Part shown: positions 1 through 11,989 of the stretch, piece after piece
Layout of the letters: each line of letters starts with the position of its first letter
How positions within the stretch are numbered: the stretch's first letter is position 1
Source of the DNA: Symsagittifera roscoffensis
Lineage: Eukaryota > Xenacoelomorpha > Acoela > Convolutidae
Length of the DNA: 64,000 bases
Direction of reading: 5' to 3'
Assembly: GCF_963678635.1 (NCBI RefSeq)
Contig: NC_087067.1
Span: forward strand, 21,200,596-21,264,595
Position numbers and translations under genes: made by a program
The notes under the pieces: generated by a model
What the model was told of the DNA's origin: nothing
What the model saw: the letters and a program-made list of their open reading frames with translations, nothing else
Database searches by the model: none

Positions 1-2593
1 CCGAACGGCAAGTCTCAGTTTAGACACCGAAAAATCTCAATTTCTCTAAAGTTGAATGTCATCTCAGCCACTATTAGATTGGTTGGACTAATCATACAAC
101 CATTTCACAATGCACAAACATTCACCATTTCACAAATGCTAGAGACAGAGCATTTTTTAAATGCCAATTAAGACAATGCGTTCTTTACGTGTACTAGAGG
201 CTGCAAGTAAATGTCTTTTCAAAAAGATCTATAAATTGTTATTCAGAAATAAACCCAAAAATTATATAAAAAGAAACTTTTTAGATTGAGTTCACTATAG
301 CGCGAAAAGAATGCAATCGAATTTTTCCTCGGCAAACTAGCATCACAGTCTGCATTTTAACTACTTATTTTTGTTTGTAAATTGGTGCTAACTTGAGGCG
401 CTATAGAAATAGTTTTAGAACAGAACCGTCTTTTTGCAAGTTTGCAATTACTTTCCATCAACTGGGTTGCGAGCCAATTAAGGTTGCGTACCATAATTCC
501 AGCGATCTACAGTCTTTTTTGTTCTATAGCATTTTTCGTTCTGGCTTTACCAGATGATACCACATCTCTTCAATTTCATAGTGAAGGGATGAATCCGAAG
601 GGGGTGAATCCGTTCATTGCTCGTCCATATAGACAATTTTGGCGATCGCATACTATTTTCTCGGTATTTTGAACTCCCGCAATTTTCCCATGCTTTTTGA
701 AAAAGATGAAAGAATTATCCAGACAGCTTAGATTTTTTGCTGAAACGCTTAAATAGCTGCCAAAATTTTATCAGGTCTACTGTCAGTGGCTAGTATTTTT
801 AGGGATTACAAAGAAACGGTAGTTACATTTTTTTGGTTCTATTTCGGAGTAAAGCTTTTATGCAAGAGGGCGAATTTTAAAAGACTCCAAAGTCAACCGC
901 TAAACTCTAATGCAAATGTGGGGCAAATTTCAAATCCGCGAAAAAAAACGAACAAAAAACGCCAAAAATAAATGAAAACTATATTATTTCAAAAAAAAAC
1001 TAATAACAAACCCATTCAAATTTTAAGCTTTGTAGACGCTGCGACAAAAACCCTGGTACAGTCAATATAAACGGGTTTTAAAGTGAAAAATTATATGAAC
1101 TTACAAAAATCTTTGAAGAAACTCGCAACCTATAAAAGAGCAGAAACATGAAAACAATTTCCAAATTTATCAAAAAAAAACACGCACGGCAACACTTTGA
1201 CCTCATCAACAGCGAAGTTAATTAATTGCAAAAAAAATGAGTTTTAGACAATGTAAAAAAAAACAATGAATTTTCATGAAACAGAGCATGTCAGCAGCAT
1301 ACCAGCATCGTAAGTGAATCAACTGATTGTGTTAAATCAGTCGTTGACCCGAAAAAAAATCTACATTCCGATGTGATAATGCTTGATAACCGCAAGCGTA
1401 AAAAGAGTAATGAACCCAAGAAAACAGAAAAAAACTGACTTGCTTTTTGAAGAAAATTAAATTTCGAAATTTAAAGAATAAATCTATGCCTAAAAACTTG
1501 AAATTCCACGATCAATTTATGATGGCCCTTTTTTGACAAAATCTGACAATCAAATTCCATATTCGAAACTACAAGTCGATCACGTGCTTCGTGGCCTTTA
1601 CATTTTTGCCGTACGAGAGTGGAGTTTACCTTCCATTTAATAGAGGAAATGAAGTGAATAAAGAAATCGTAAGTCAAAATGCGGAAAAACAAAATTCAGC
1701 CTAAGTTTTGACCAAATGAGACTAAACCTTTTGAAAATAAAATTACGGAGCAAGAATTAAAAGTTTATAAAAAAATGGATCGGAGTGCGAACTTAAGAAA
1801 GCGCACCAAAACTTGACACCACGGAAAACTAGATGAACGCGACGAGTCCGATAAAGAGTGCGAAATTTCGAGATAACTCTAAAAACATTCCATTTGCTAT
1901 ACAGGCATAAAAAATGTTGTGTATGAGATCCAGGAAAGGACCCCATGGATAAGCATAGATTAAGAACAAAGCGCAGAACAAAGCGTAGAACACCTTCATG
2001 ATTTTTATTTAAATAAACAAACCCACCAATAAAACTTGCCAGGAACTTATTTTCTCCCGAAATTTTTTTTACTTATACTTCACGAAGTTACTGATAAAGA
2101 AAGGTTTTAATTATTTAAATTGAATACATCTTTGCAATGTTATTGTCTTAAATGATGAACATGTAAAAAAATATATTTTGATAGGAAAAATAGAAACTAT
2201 GGTGCAGGGTGAAATTTTTCCTTCTGATTTTTTTCCTATAAGCAAGCTCTTATCTCGTAGAGGGTCAAGTAAGGTATCATTTTGAAACAGTTGAAGTTAC
2301 GACTTGAATTGCAAAGAACTTGACGCAGCGTCAAAAATATGGTCAGTCGGATTTTTTTTGATTTAGAAATTTAATAATACTGAATTTAGTTAGATTTAAT
2401 TAAATTTTGCGCTGTTTACCTACAATTAAATATCATTCTCGCAGTTTTTAAACTCACTTGAAACGCCCTTTACTTAAAAAATCAACAGTATATAGAAGAA
2501 AAAGTTACTCTTTTTTGAAAATGATTATCTCTTTTTAAAAAGGCAGTGTCAATATCTTTTTTTTAAATCTAAAATTGAAGATTGAATACATAC
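1..2593. other. AT-rich DNA without a recognisable gene
   Basis: No reading frame here resembles a known protein, and the short open frames have no domain character. About 1160-1720 holds a diverged copy of the ~0.6-kb dispersed repeat described at 17025. The shared landmarks are the 'caagtcgatcacg' stretch followed by 'cctttaca' near 1575-1600, and the 'aatttcgaaattt' stretch near 1460. The zinc-finger-family gene ending its visible exon at 2594 may have further exons here, but I could not identify one. Confidence 0.5.
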
Positions 2594-3265
2594 CATATTC
2601 TGCATCTGTGCGACTCCTGCACATGTTTTTTGCTTGCTTGTTCGAGCTCTGTTCACGTTTCCCATACTGTTTTCTACCTTATTCGGATTCCCACATATGA
2701 CCGATTGTCTAATCGACTTCTTAAGCATCGACCGACGATGTGTTGTTTGCACAAATCTATCAGTTATCAAGTTCCTGGATTCCTTATTGAGATTTTGGCC
2801 AAGAGAACTAACGTCTGGTTTCATTTCCACCTCTTCTTCTTCGACTTGATTAGATTCATCAGTTAAATAGACTGCAGCTTCTTGAGTTTCGTTCACTTGA
2901 GGCTTCAAAAATTTTGAAGGTTTTCCCCAATTGTTGAGCATAGAAAACAATTCAATCCGGCCATTTGCAGCAGAATTGTTGGCTTCTACTAATTGCGACT
3001 CGGTAGCTTTTGTTCGCTCCGAGTCAGAGCCAACTTCGAAATCGTTCGGCATATTTTTGCTCTTGGGTGATAAGATCATTGAAAGAGATCCAATAATACT
3101 TTTACTGCTTTGGTCAACGACATTAAATGATTCTTGTAACTCTAATAGTGAATCTTTGGATAAACGTGAGTCTTTTTCGCCTTTTATGTACTCGATTAGC
3201 ATGCTACATAAAACATCGCTGTCAAGTTTGACGTTGAAAGAAATTTCGGGCGAACTTTCAAACAT
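2594..3265 (-). CDS. Zinc-finger-family paralogue, N-terminal coding exon
   Basis: This is an open exon of 224 codons, starting at the ATG at 3265. An acceptor-like 'cttttcag' lies 7 nt upstream of that ATG. The exon probably ends at 2594, before a good donor (GTATGT) in phase 0. It begins MFESSPEISFNVKLDSDVLC and shares two motifs with the genes at 9973 and 11990: a hydrophobic/Cys block ending in YIKGE (residues about 6-31) and GSLSMILS (about 60-67). The rest is polar and Ser/Asn-rich with a basic patch near the end (RRSMLKKSIRQ). No C2H2 finger is visible; in the paralogues the fingers come at the C-terminus, so they may lie in an unseen downstream exon or be lost. By analogy the protein could be nuclear and DNA-binding. 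Reading on past the donor gives only a short tail before a stop. Confidence 0.55.
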
Positions 3266-4059
3266 ATTTACACTGAAAAGCCGACAAATAATCAGTGCCG
3301 ATTTTGTAGCAAAAAACAACAGATAAATTGATAATATCTCACTCACGATATTCAAACACAACGATTTCTTATTGCTATTGTCAATTTAAGGTCTTATTGC
3401 AAGTGAGAAAAAAAATTATTTCTTGGCTGGTGTGATCTCCACTTTCGTGGAGATAAATCAAAAATCGTTATGAGTATATTACTCCTCAGATCAATTCAAT
3501 TATATATGACAGGTAAACGCCATTTTACTTTTTAATAATAGCGGGGGAGTATGTACTGCCATTTCCGTTTGAGTTTAGCTTAAGTAACTTCAAGAGATAC
3601 CTCAGCGCTCGCGAAATTCTGTAAAAAAATCATGAAAAGGTTATTAAATGCAACTTCACAACTAAAAATGAGCAGAAAAAAACGGTACGTCACTTTCGCA
3701 ACTGTTACATAAATATTAGATTACTTCCTAGTGAACTCGGGTGGTCTGTACGGTAGCTGGTTTATGCTTCGGCTGTAGAATATATCACAAAAACTCGAGC
3801 AGAACGCCTCTGATTCAATTTTGATCACTGCAAGAAGATCGAAATTAGAAGTCTGTTTTTATTCTAACTTTTTTTTATTGTTCCGTCTCTCACAGGAAGT
3901 GATAGAATATTTGTACTGGATGTGGCGTTTTACCGGGAAAATTTTGATTTTTAACTTAGACCCAAAATGTTTCCGGCATCCGAACGATATTGATATGTTT
4001 ATTTTCATCTGCTACTTTTTAATTGATAGCAAGGTTCAATTTTCATGAAATTTACGAAG
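3266..4059. other. Upstream region of the 2594 gene; nothing recognised
   Basis: AT-rich, without coding character. The region just before 3265 reads like an intron 3' end on the minus strand (pyrimidine-rich, then AG). I see no TATA box or other promoter element that I would defend. Confidence 0.3.
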
Positions 4060-4420
4060 TGACGAATTTATTCAATGACTAGCGCATTTCATCCTCATTC
4101 GCAACATCGCAAAATCAACGGTTGATTTTATGAGGTTGTATATCTAAGTTAATGTTCATCTGGTGAAAAAAAAAAATACCAGAAAAAAACCTTTCAAGTG
4201 CTATCATTTTTGTAAATTATTGTCTCAAATAGCGAAGTGGGCCAACTTGGGATACATAATGCGCGCAAAAACTCCATTCGTCTATTACAGCGTAGCATCG
4301 GCGGCGAATTACTCAAAAATCTGTCCAGTTTGCGCAGAATTTTGATGCAAAAATTGCGAAACTAGAAGCAAAATTCATCACTGTACTTGGCTTTCCGTCA
4401 TAGGAAATGGAATTTTTTTA
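4060..4420. repeat. Diverged direct repeat, copy 1
   Basis: This stretch, including 'ctcaaatagcgaagtgggcc' near 4224 and 'tattacagcgtag' near 4283, recurs at about 5905-6260 in the same orientation with many differences. I estimate roughly 80% identity by eye. The open frame inside it is not conserved between the copies, so it is a repeat and not a gene. Confidence 0.7.
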
Positions 4421-5099
4421 TTGAAATGATATTCCTTTTTTAAGCCAGACACTGTTACAAACACGTTACAAAGCAGTCGGAACAAACAGGCAAATTTCGG
4501 CGACCTTTAAATGGGTCTGTGTTTTCATCGCTGAAATTTATGCAGTAAAACTGCAGTAAAAATGCAGTAAAACATGATTCATAATCATAGAGCCTAATCT
4601 TTAATGAAGTGTGCCACAGCCAACATAATTGGATAGGTCGAATTAAAAGAAAGTCAAAATTTTAGGTAATTTTTTATGTGCGGTAGTTCTGACGATCAGT
4701 TCATTTCGAGTTCCGCACCCGCTCATATTTTACAAAAACGGATGCCTTAGAATAAACCGAGGGGCGCAGTTTGAATATAGCCAATTATTCTACTAAGGGA
4801 TTGATAATTAATGCCCGCAAATCTTTCCAACGTTAGTTAAAAAGCGTGGCATGGACGAAACAAAAAAAAAATTGACACAGGCGAAGCGGAGCTTGGCAGC
4901 ACTTGCTATACATCATACACATAGCATTGCAAGCTAGCAAAAAATTTTAAAAAGGTCGAACAAAAACTAACTAAAAACTAACTCAATTCTCGAATGATCT
5001 ACAATTTGAGAACATAAGTCAAAAAACGCAATGCCCGGCGTTTATTTTCCGAAATACAGTCAAGAAACACAACCATCAGTGTTAAGCAAGCTTTTAGTG
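4421..5099. other. AT-rich spacer with dispersed-repeat fragments
   Basis: About 4870-4940 carries 'acacaggcgaagc' followed by 'cacttgctatac', the opening landmark of the ~0.6-kb dispersed repeat also seen at 13213, 16031, 17025, 24890 and 25525. I see nothing else here. Confidence 0.4.
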
Positions 5100-5624
5100 T
5101 CATTTACCGAGCCGCTTATCAGTCGACAAAAATCGAGTAGACGCCTACTGAGCCGAAGACAAACAAAATGACATAAATTGCCATAAACCGAAACCATTAT
5201 AATAAAAAAATTCATATTCGAAATCCAAGTTGGTAAAATGACAAAATAACACGACGACTGTGAATCATAGTGCATATTCTTTTTATTAAAAAACAAGGTT
5301 TGGAAACAAGGCCGACAAAAAAAAAGTAGTTAAACGAAAAACCTGTAATTCAAATTTTACCAGAAAAAAATACAAACAAATAGAAAAAAAACGACAACAC
5401 TTGAGTAGGCGCCTATTGAGCCGAGAAGAAACAAAAACACATAAATTGCCATAAGCCAAAAGAATTTTTAAGAAATTAATCAAAATCCAAGCTGGTAGTT
5501 TGAAACGAAATAAAAACAGGTCCCAGCAATTTGGGCTAAGGAAATTTTTTTTAGCTGAACAAAAGAAATGAAGGAGGAAATACGAAGTCAAGGCAAATTA
5601 AGTTACAAGTTGTAGGAGTAAATA

Positions 5625-5905
5625 AAACACTTAAAGCAACATTCAAAAAAATGCGCGTAGCAAAAAAAAAACGATTCCAAGATGCGACAACTAAGCCGAC
5701 CGATAAGGAGACAAATAATTGGCCGATAATTTTAATTAAAACAGAATTATTCCCGTTTGAAAAAAAAGGTCCAGGTCAGATTCCAACCTGACCGGGAACG
5801 CTGAGAAATTTGAATATATCATGAAAAAAGGTACCACTAAAGATGAGTGCAGACCAGTCCAGTCAACATTTTACGAAAAAAAGTCTAGTACCCGATTGCA
5901 ATACC
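5625..5905 (-). repeat. SINE-like copy with degraded tRNA-type B box
   Basis: The stretch 'gcgacaactaagccgac' at about 5685 is followed by a poly-A-rich run and then 'caggtcagattccaacctgac' near 5773. This is the layout of the SINE copies at 16670 and 21735, whose tRNA-like head reads on the minus strand. The B box is recognisable but decayed, and the A box is not clear. The following 'tctagtacccgattgcaata' at about 5883 is also shared with 16940. Confidence 0.45.
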
Positions 5906-6260
5906 TTTGCTTGTCGCATTTCGTCCTCATTCGCAACCGCACTAAATCAGTGGTTGATTTTACGAGGTTCTATATCTATGTTGATGGGGATCTGCTAAAA
6001 AAAAGTCAGTAAAACCTTTCACGTGCTATCATCTTTTTTAAAGTACTGTCTCAAATAGCGAAGTGGGCCAACTTGAGATGCATAACGCGCGCAATACCTC
6101 CATCCTTCTATTACAGCGTAGCTTAGGCGGCGAATTACTCAGAAACCTTTTGAGTTTGCACTGAGGCATTTGATACATAAATTGCGTAGCTAGATGCAAA
6201 ATTTATCAATCTACTTAGCATTCAGTCAGAAAAATTGCAAAATTTTGAAAAATTATTCCT
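5905..6260. repeat. Diverged direct repeat, copy 2
   Basis: Same orientation as 4060-4420. It shares the 'ctcaaatagcgaagtgggcc' and 'tattacagcgtag' landmarks. Confidence 0.7.
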
Positions 6261-6829
6261 TTTTTCCGAAGACAAACAAAAAGACATAACTGGCCATAAA
6301 TCAAAACCGTTAAGAAAAACCTATTCCAAACCAAGTTGGTAAATTGGGAAAACAATAGGACGACTGTGAATTCTAGTGCATGTTCTTCAATTAAATCAAA
6401 AACATGCTTTGGAAATTAGCCCGACAAAAAAAAACAAGCAGATAAACGAAACTCCTACATTTCAATTTTTACCAAAAAATCGGAAAAAGACAAGAGTAGA
6501 AGCCTATTGAGCTGGAAAAAAAACAAAAGGACATACTTTGACATAAGCCGAAACCATTATAAAAAAAACTTAATAAAAATCCAAGTTGGTACTTTGAGAC
6601 AAAATAACAAAACGACAGTGATTTATATGAGTAATAGCGCAGGACTAGCACCTACAGTGCTTCAAATAGATACTTGAACGTAGAAAGAGATTCCGAAACA
6701 TGTACCAAAACAGCGATATTTAATGCAACCGTGAACATAAACTGGGCTCATCTATCAGGGGTTTCGATTTGATAAAAAAACGCAATATTTCAATGACAAA
6801 TATGATTTCTGCAGATAAAATAAGAGTGC

Positions 6830-8545
6830 ATTTTTGCTACCCTGACAGGATCCCATCTTACGCTTGAGAACTTCAAGTTCTTTCAGCTGTTTAAATCAGA
6901 GTTTTTAGAAAGAGTATTGAAAAAATCATGAAACACGCCATATCTAGGAAACAAAAAAAAGATTTGAGCATTAAAAATAAGAGTCAACATTTATACCTTC
7001 GCAGTGCTTCCTGAATAAACCCTGACATAACCCCGCCATTAGGGTTGAGAAAATCGATTTTATTTTTTAATTCAACTTCTTAAAAGAAAAAAGGAAAAAA
7101 ATCTCCACATCTAGGGAACCAAAAGGATTTTGGCAGTCAAAATTAGAGACCACATTTCAAACACCGAAGAGCACCTGACAAATCCCCGCCTTAGGGTTGA
7201 GAATTTCAATTGTGTCAGTTGTTTTAATATTCAGGTTTTTTCTTTAAAAATTCAAAAAATCATAAAAAACGCCATATCTCAAAAACGAAAAAAGACTTGA
7301 GCATTCATTCTTGGACGCCAGATTTGTAACCCCTTAGTTTACCCTGACAGCAACCCACTTAAGGTTTGTGAAATTAAAATTTTGTTAAAGAAATTGTGAA
7401 ACTAGAATTTTGATAATTTTACAATGCAAAAATAGCGTTTCAGTCGCGCTCCAACAAATTTTAAACGTCGAATTGAGTAAAATTTCAACACTTGCAATGT
7501 TTTGGCCGTTTAACAGAGCAACAGAGCGACTTCTTAAACATAGGCCAAAAAAATCTTTAAAAAAATATTCGATATTGCTTTAACCTGAAAAAACATTTCG
7601 TTAAACATGTTAAAAAGATTATGTTGAAAAAGCTATAACATGTCAACATAGCAACTTCTTAAACATGCTTTATGTGAAACGCCATTTAAATAAATCAATT
7701 TTTGACGCTAGAATAATCTGAAAAAAAAAATCATAGAAAACGCCATATCTCGGAGACCAGAAGGATTTGAGCAGTGATACTTGGACGCCAGATGTGCAAT
7801 CACTATGTAAACCCGGACAGCTACCCACTAAGGGGCTGAGAATTTCAAGTTCAGTTGGGCTGTTTATATCTAAGTTTTGAAAAAAGTAATGAAAAAACGC
7901 CCATATCTCGAAAACAAAAGGATTCGAGCAACTATTCTTAGACGCAAAACCTGAGCGTACCTTGACGGGACCCCACTATAGCGTTGAAAATTTCAAGTAC
8001 ATGATTTGCAACCACTATGTGTACCCGGACAGCACCCCACTAAGGAGCTGAGAATTTCAAGTTCAGCTAGGTTGTTTATATCTGAATTTGGAAAAAAGTC
8101 ATGAAAAACGCCCATATCTCGATAACGAAAGGAATCGAGCAACCATTCTTAGACGCCAAATTCGCAATACCTGAGCGTACCCTGACAGAACCCCACTATA
8201 GGGTTGAAAATTTCGGTTAGCTATTTTATATATCTAAATTTTTTTAAATGAAAACATGATTGAAGACGCCATATCTCGAAAACCAAAAGGATTTGAGCAA
8301 ACCACACTTGGACGCCAAATTTGCAACCTCTGAGTAAACCCTGAAAACTCCCCAGTACAGGATTTAGAATTCAAGTTCGGTTAGTTTTAATATCTACGAT
8401 TTTTGAAAAAAACTGAAAAAATCAGAAAAAAACGCAATATCTCGATAAACCAAAAGGATTTGAGCAGTCATTCATGGACGCCAGATTTGCAACCCCTGAG
8501 TGTACTCTGACAGCAACCCACATTTGGGTGGAGAACTTCAAATTT
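6830..8545. repeat. Satellite-like tandem repeat, ~160-bp unit (array 1)
   Basis: The landmark 'aacgccatatctcg', or a close variant, recurs near 6931, 7103, 7262, 7738, 7895, 8104, 8262 and 8430, mostly 157-172 bp apart. Each unit also contains 'aaggatttgagca', 'gacgccagatttgcaa', 'ctgacagcaaccca' and 'gggttgagaatttcaa'. A non-repeat insert of about 300 bp (7400-7700) splits the array. The family also forms the array at 29540. Units are well diverged, so it is old. It is not coding. Confidence 0.75.
7430..7690. repeat. Satellite-associated block, copy 1
   Basis: A block with 'gcgctccaacaaatttt', 'cacttgcaatgtttt' and 'gttgaaaaagctataacatg' recurs at 8600-8860 ('gcgctccaacagattt', 'cgcttgcaatgttttt', 'gtggaaaaagcttaaccatg'). 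Part of it recurs at 30690-30780. It sits at or near the ends of the ~160-bp arrays, so block and array probably belong to one larger repeat unit. Confidence 0.5.
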
Positions 8546-8599
8546 ATTCAAATAAACTGTGAAACCCAGTTTTGACAGTTTTACGTTGCGAGTATCGGC

Positions 8600-8860
8600 A
8601 AAATGTTGAGTTAGAGCATTCGCGCTCCAACAGATTTCGTAATGTCGACTTGAGTAGGCATATCAACGCTTGCAATGTTTTTGCCATTTTGCAAACCAAC
8701 ATAGGAACTTCTTTAACACGTGCCAAGTAATATTTCTTCAGCATCACATAGCTTAAGCGTGCAAAAAAAATTTCGCTAAACATGCAAAAATTAATACGTG
8801 GAAAAAGCTTAACCATGTCAACAGAGGTACTTCTTAAATATGTGTCAAGTGAAATGCCAA
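8600..8860. repeat. Satellite-associated block, copy 2
   Basis: Homologous to 7430-7690 and, in its second half, to 30690-30780 ('atagcttaagcgtgcaaaaa', 'aaaaagcttaaccatg'). It closes array 1, just as the copy near 30700 closes array 2. Confidence 0.5.
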
Positions 8861-9972
8861 TTAAATATTGTATAGATTGTTCAAATTACAAAGTTCCATG
8901 CTGTAGAAATTAGGCCGACAAAAAAGCAGATAAACCAAAGTCCGGCAAATCAATTTTCACCAGTAAAAAATGCAAACATTCTGAAAATAAGGTACGACCG
9001 CGTTATCTTTAGACCAAGTATGAATGAGCCTGGAAGTTCTCAAGTTCAAACAATGAAGCAAGTTCGATTTCTTACAGATTTGTTAGAAAAGATTTTAACG
9101 GTTAAAAACTCTTGATCCCGATTTCAACCTCGCAAGTGAAAGGACAAATGATTGTCTCAAAACAGTCTAGCTGCGGGTTTCAAAACCCTTGTTTTTGCAA
9201 GTGCATTTAATAAAACTTTGCCTGGATCTTTGACTGGTCTTAAATTATGATTTTTGGTTAGGTAATAATTTATTCTAAATTGAGAAACCAAGACAAATTC
9301 TACTACAACAATTCATTACGTTTACATCAACTGGTTTAAAAATCAGGTAATGATTCAACCTGGAAAAGTTGAAGAATCTAGCCAATGATTTAGAAACCGT
9401 TTCTACAATAAATATAATCACTGCATATTCAAGCATATAACCTTGTGCCAGGTGCCAATTAAGGAGGAGGAGGAGGAAAGGATAGAGGCAAGCTAGGGAG
9501 AGTTTCATACTTTGGTTGACTACTTTTTGAATTCCTATATGATTAACAAAATAAAAATTATCAATTTAAAATATTTCCTTCAATTTTCTAGTGCAGAGTC
9601 AATCATATTAAACGTTTTGCAATAACTGGTCATGCATTCAATCTTCTTCAAATATAACAACAAAGCTTTCGTATCATTTTTCCCATCGACGCTAAGTTAT
9701 TTGCGGATGGTCTAATTCAGACAAAATAGGGCTCAGGGAGTGATGGCACAACACGGAGATATCCTTTTCGGGAGAGGGAACTTCAAAATTGCTAATACCA
9801 AATAACATCTTGCTACCATTCAAATTTATACAAAAGTTTCTATATTAGACAATGTTTGTAGTTTTCTATATAACAAATTGATTAATAAAAAGTTGAAATT
9901 TTTTCAACAAACAAAGTTATGGAGGCATTAAGTTTGTGTACATAGATCTTCTGATGACGCTTCGATTGTGCC
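8861..9972. other. Intergenic DNA; one weak signal-peptide-like frame
   Basis: No supported gene. On the minus strand a 77-codon frame starting at 9508 begins MKLSLACLYPFLLLLLNWHL, which looks like a signal peptide. The leucine run comes from a simple (GGA)n repeat near 9465-9480, and nothing after it is recognisable. The 3' UTR of the zinc-finger gene ending at 9973 should lie in the right part. Confidence 0.3.
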
Positions 9973-11403
9973 TCAACATGAGTCCACCGTTGTTTTTAGT
10001 GGACCGTTTGATACTTCAGTGGTGAAAATTGCTTTCTCAGTCAAAGATTGAGCCTCATTGATCGGTAAGTTATGTCTATTCGAGTAGTGACGGTACAAGC
10101 TATGTCGTGTTCTCGTTATAAAATCACATTTTTCACAATGAACAAATAACTTTCTATGCACGTGATTGTAATGATCAGTTATATATCGTTTGATTGGCGA
10201 TTTGTAATTACAATAAGCGCATGCAAAATTCCCCGATTCCAATTTCAAGATATGTCCTTTCGCTACGTTATCTTCCCATTTGGGTACAAAAACTCCTTTT
10301 TCGCCGTACTTCGAGAAAAATTTGCCTCCTGCAGACGGATCTTCATACACTTCGCCAGGGCTGACACTCGTGTTTGTCGAGTTGCATATTACATCACGGT
10401 AAAAATCTTCGCTGTTGGGAGGCAAGGGAATTTCTATTTCTACAGAGTTCAGCATTTCGGCATTAGTCGAGGACGTAGAATCAACATTGTCTTCATTTTC
10501 GATTTTACTTTTTTTCGCAGCAGATTTTCTTTTCGTGACCCCATTTTTGTTCCCAGTAGTTTCAATTTTGCTTCGCATAGCAAATATTTTTGCCTCAATG
10601 AAGCTTTTCTCTTTGACAAAACAATTGCACTTATTGCATGGGAATGCCAGATTTTTAGCATTGCTATTGCATTTCACACATCGAAACTTTCGATTTTCGA
10701 AAGTCAATAGGCTATCGATATTTACATCTTTGTCACTTTTAGGAGCAATAGTTTCTTCAGCTTGGCCAACAGCTGGTACACTTAAATTAGGATCCAACTG
10801 ATTTCGTGTATTGTTAACTACGTACGGGTTCGATTCTGAGAGACGTTCTGAATTCTCCAATTGCTCGGCTATGAACCGCAAACTGGAACTTTCGGAATTT
10901 TCAAAACTATTTAAATGACTCTCATTCGAGACGCTTCCTTTCCCTTCAAGAAAAAATCGACTCATTGAAACATTTACGCCATCCTTTTGAAGGACATTTT
11001 CCATGTTTTGATCCTGATTTGCGAGCGATTCAAAGCCCAGCATAGAATCGTTTTCAGGTTTCATTGTAGCTGATTGAGTATTCATTTGGCAGTTGACTTC
11101 ATTATTTCTGGTAAACTTATTAGAAAAATTACAGCCCAGAGAATTATCTAAAGTTTCAAAAATGAGTGGATCAAATAAATTATCAAAATCTTCGACTCTT
11201 GTTTGATCTTCAGGAGCTGATAATGACATTGAAAGGGATCCGAGTTCCTTCCGAGAGTCATTATGAACAATTTTGAATGCATTTTGAGAAAAAGCCGATC
11301 CGCTATTCGATGTTTCAGATTTGATATAATCTGCAAGAATACCGCACAGAACTGAGCTGTTTAATTTGAAGCTAAAAGATATTTCTGGTGGTACGGTAAA
11401 CAT
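9973..11403 (-). CDS. Zinc-finger protein, N-terminal family module plus C4-type and two C2H2 fingers
   Basis: This is a single long coding exon of 476 residues. I chose the ATG at 11403 because an acceptor-like 'gaatttcag' lies 16 nt before it; an upstream in-frame ATG at 11433 falls inside the presumed intron. The N-terminus has the family module: PPEISFSFKLNSSVLC to YIKSE (about residues 4-30) and GSLSMSLS (about 55-62). The middle is Ser/Asn-rich. A CVKC...CNKC cluster (about 242-260) looks like a small zinc ribbon, followed by a basic KRKSAAKKSK stretch that may be a nuclear signal. Two C2H2 fingers follow near the C-terminus, CAYC...HYNHVH (about 394-416) and CEKC...HYSNRH (about 423-444). 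A nuclear DNA-binding role is inferred from the fingers; the target is unknown. It is tandem with the paralogue at 11990 on the same strand. Confidence 0.8.
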   Translation of the reverse strand: MFTVPPEISFSFKLNSSVLCGILADYIKSETSNSGSAFSQNAFKIVHNDSRKELGSLSMSLSAPEDQTRVEDFDNLFDPLIFETLDNSLGCNFSNKFTRNNEVNCQMNTQSATMKPENDSMLGFESLANQDQNMENVLQKDGVNVSMSRFFLEGKGSVSNESHLNSFENSESSSLRFIAEQLENSERLSESNPYVVNNTRNQLDPNLSVPAVGQAEETIAPKSDKDVNIDSLLTFENRKFRCVKCNSNAKNLAFPCNKCNCFVKEKSFIEAKIFAMRSKIETTGNKNGVTKRKSAAKKSKIENEDNVDSTSSTNAEMLNSVEIEIPLPPNSEDFYRDVICNSTNTSVSPGEVYEDPSAGGKFFSKYGEKGVFVPKWEDNVAKGHILKLESGNFACAYCNYKSPIKRYITDHYNHVHRKLFVHCEKCDFITRTRHSLYRHYSNRHNLPINEAQSLTEKAIFTTEVSNGPLKTTVDSC

Positions 11404-11989
11404 TTTAGAGCATGAACACCTGAAATTCAACAAAAAATAACTTCATGTTATTTTTCCGACGAAGAAAATGACTACGATGCTAACCTCCGTCAAAAAAGAC
11501 AACTGTACATTTTTGAACTTTATACAAATTGAATTTACTTTATTTTAGAGAGAAACCAATTTATACAAAGCATAACTATCCTTAACAATCAATCAAGCTT
11601 AAGAACTACCTACAAAAAGTATTTAACATGTTTCATATAAAAACTATATATATAATTCACATTTCTGTAAGACAACATCCATATTTATTGCCTTCTTATA
11701 CCAAAATTTTTTCGGCAAAAAAACGGAAACCTTTAAGCTAAATTCAAGTCTTAGGACCTGTAAATATTGATTTTGTCAATTCTAAACAGAAATAAAGCTC
11801 TCGAAGAATGAAAGAAAATTTACAAAGTGAAAAACACATTAATAGTCAGCAAAGAAATCATATTGGAAAACTACAATAAGTTTTGCAACTATAGAAATGG
11901 TGTCAAACAAAACTCTTGATAAATCTTATTGTGATATAGACAGATATAATACGTCCTTAAAGCTACCAAAACATAAAACCAAAATCAAT
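11404..11989. other. Intergenic region between the two tandem zinc-finger genes
   Basis: 586 bp of AT-rich DNA. It should contain the 3' end of the upstream gene (stop at 11990) and the promoter or 5' UTR intron of the downstream one. A minus-strand AATAAA lies at 11684-11689. No other element was recognised. Confidence 0.4.
11684..11689 (-). promoter_or_regulatory. Candidate poly(A) signal AATAAA
   Basis: A minus-strand AATAAA about 300 nt after the stop of the gene at 11990-13090. In DNA this AT-rich the hexamer is common, so the support is only its position. Confidence 0.3.

Larger units (their letters stand above)
5100..6640. repeat. Degenerate tandem repeat of roughly 0.25-0.3 kb, interrupted by a SINE
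   Basis: A unit with 'gagccgaagacaaac', 'gacataaattgccataa', 'atccaagttggta' and 'ccgacaaaaaaaa' recurs at about 5140-5400, 5420-5600, 6270-6480 and 6500-6640. Between the second and third copies lie a SINE-like segment (about 5625-5830) and copy 2 of the direct repeat that starts at 4060. The open frames on the minus strand here are by-products of the repeat. Confidence 0.6.

Noticed and set aside
6830-8545. CRISPR-like array, because of regular repeats
   Set aside because: Units are ~160 bp, diverged and contiguous without short unique spacers, in an animal genome with introns and SINEs.
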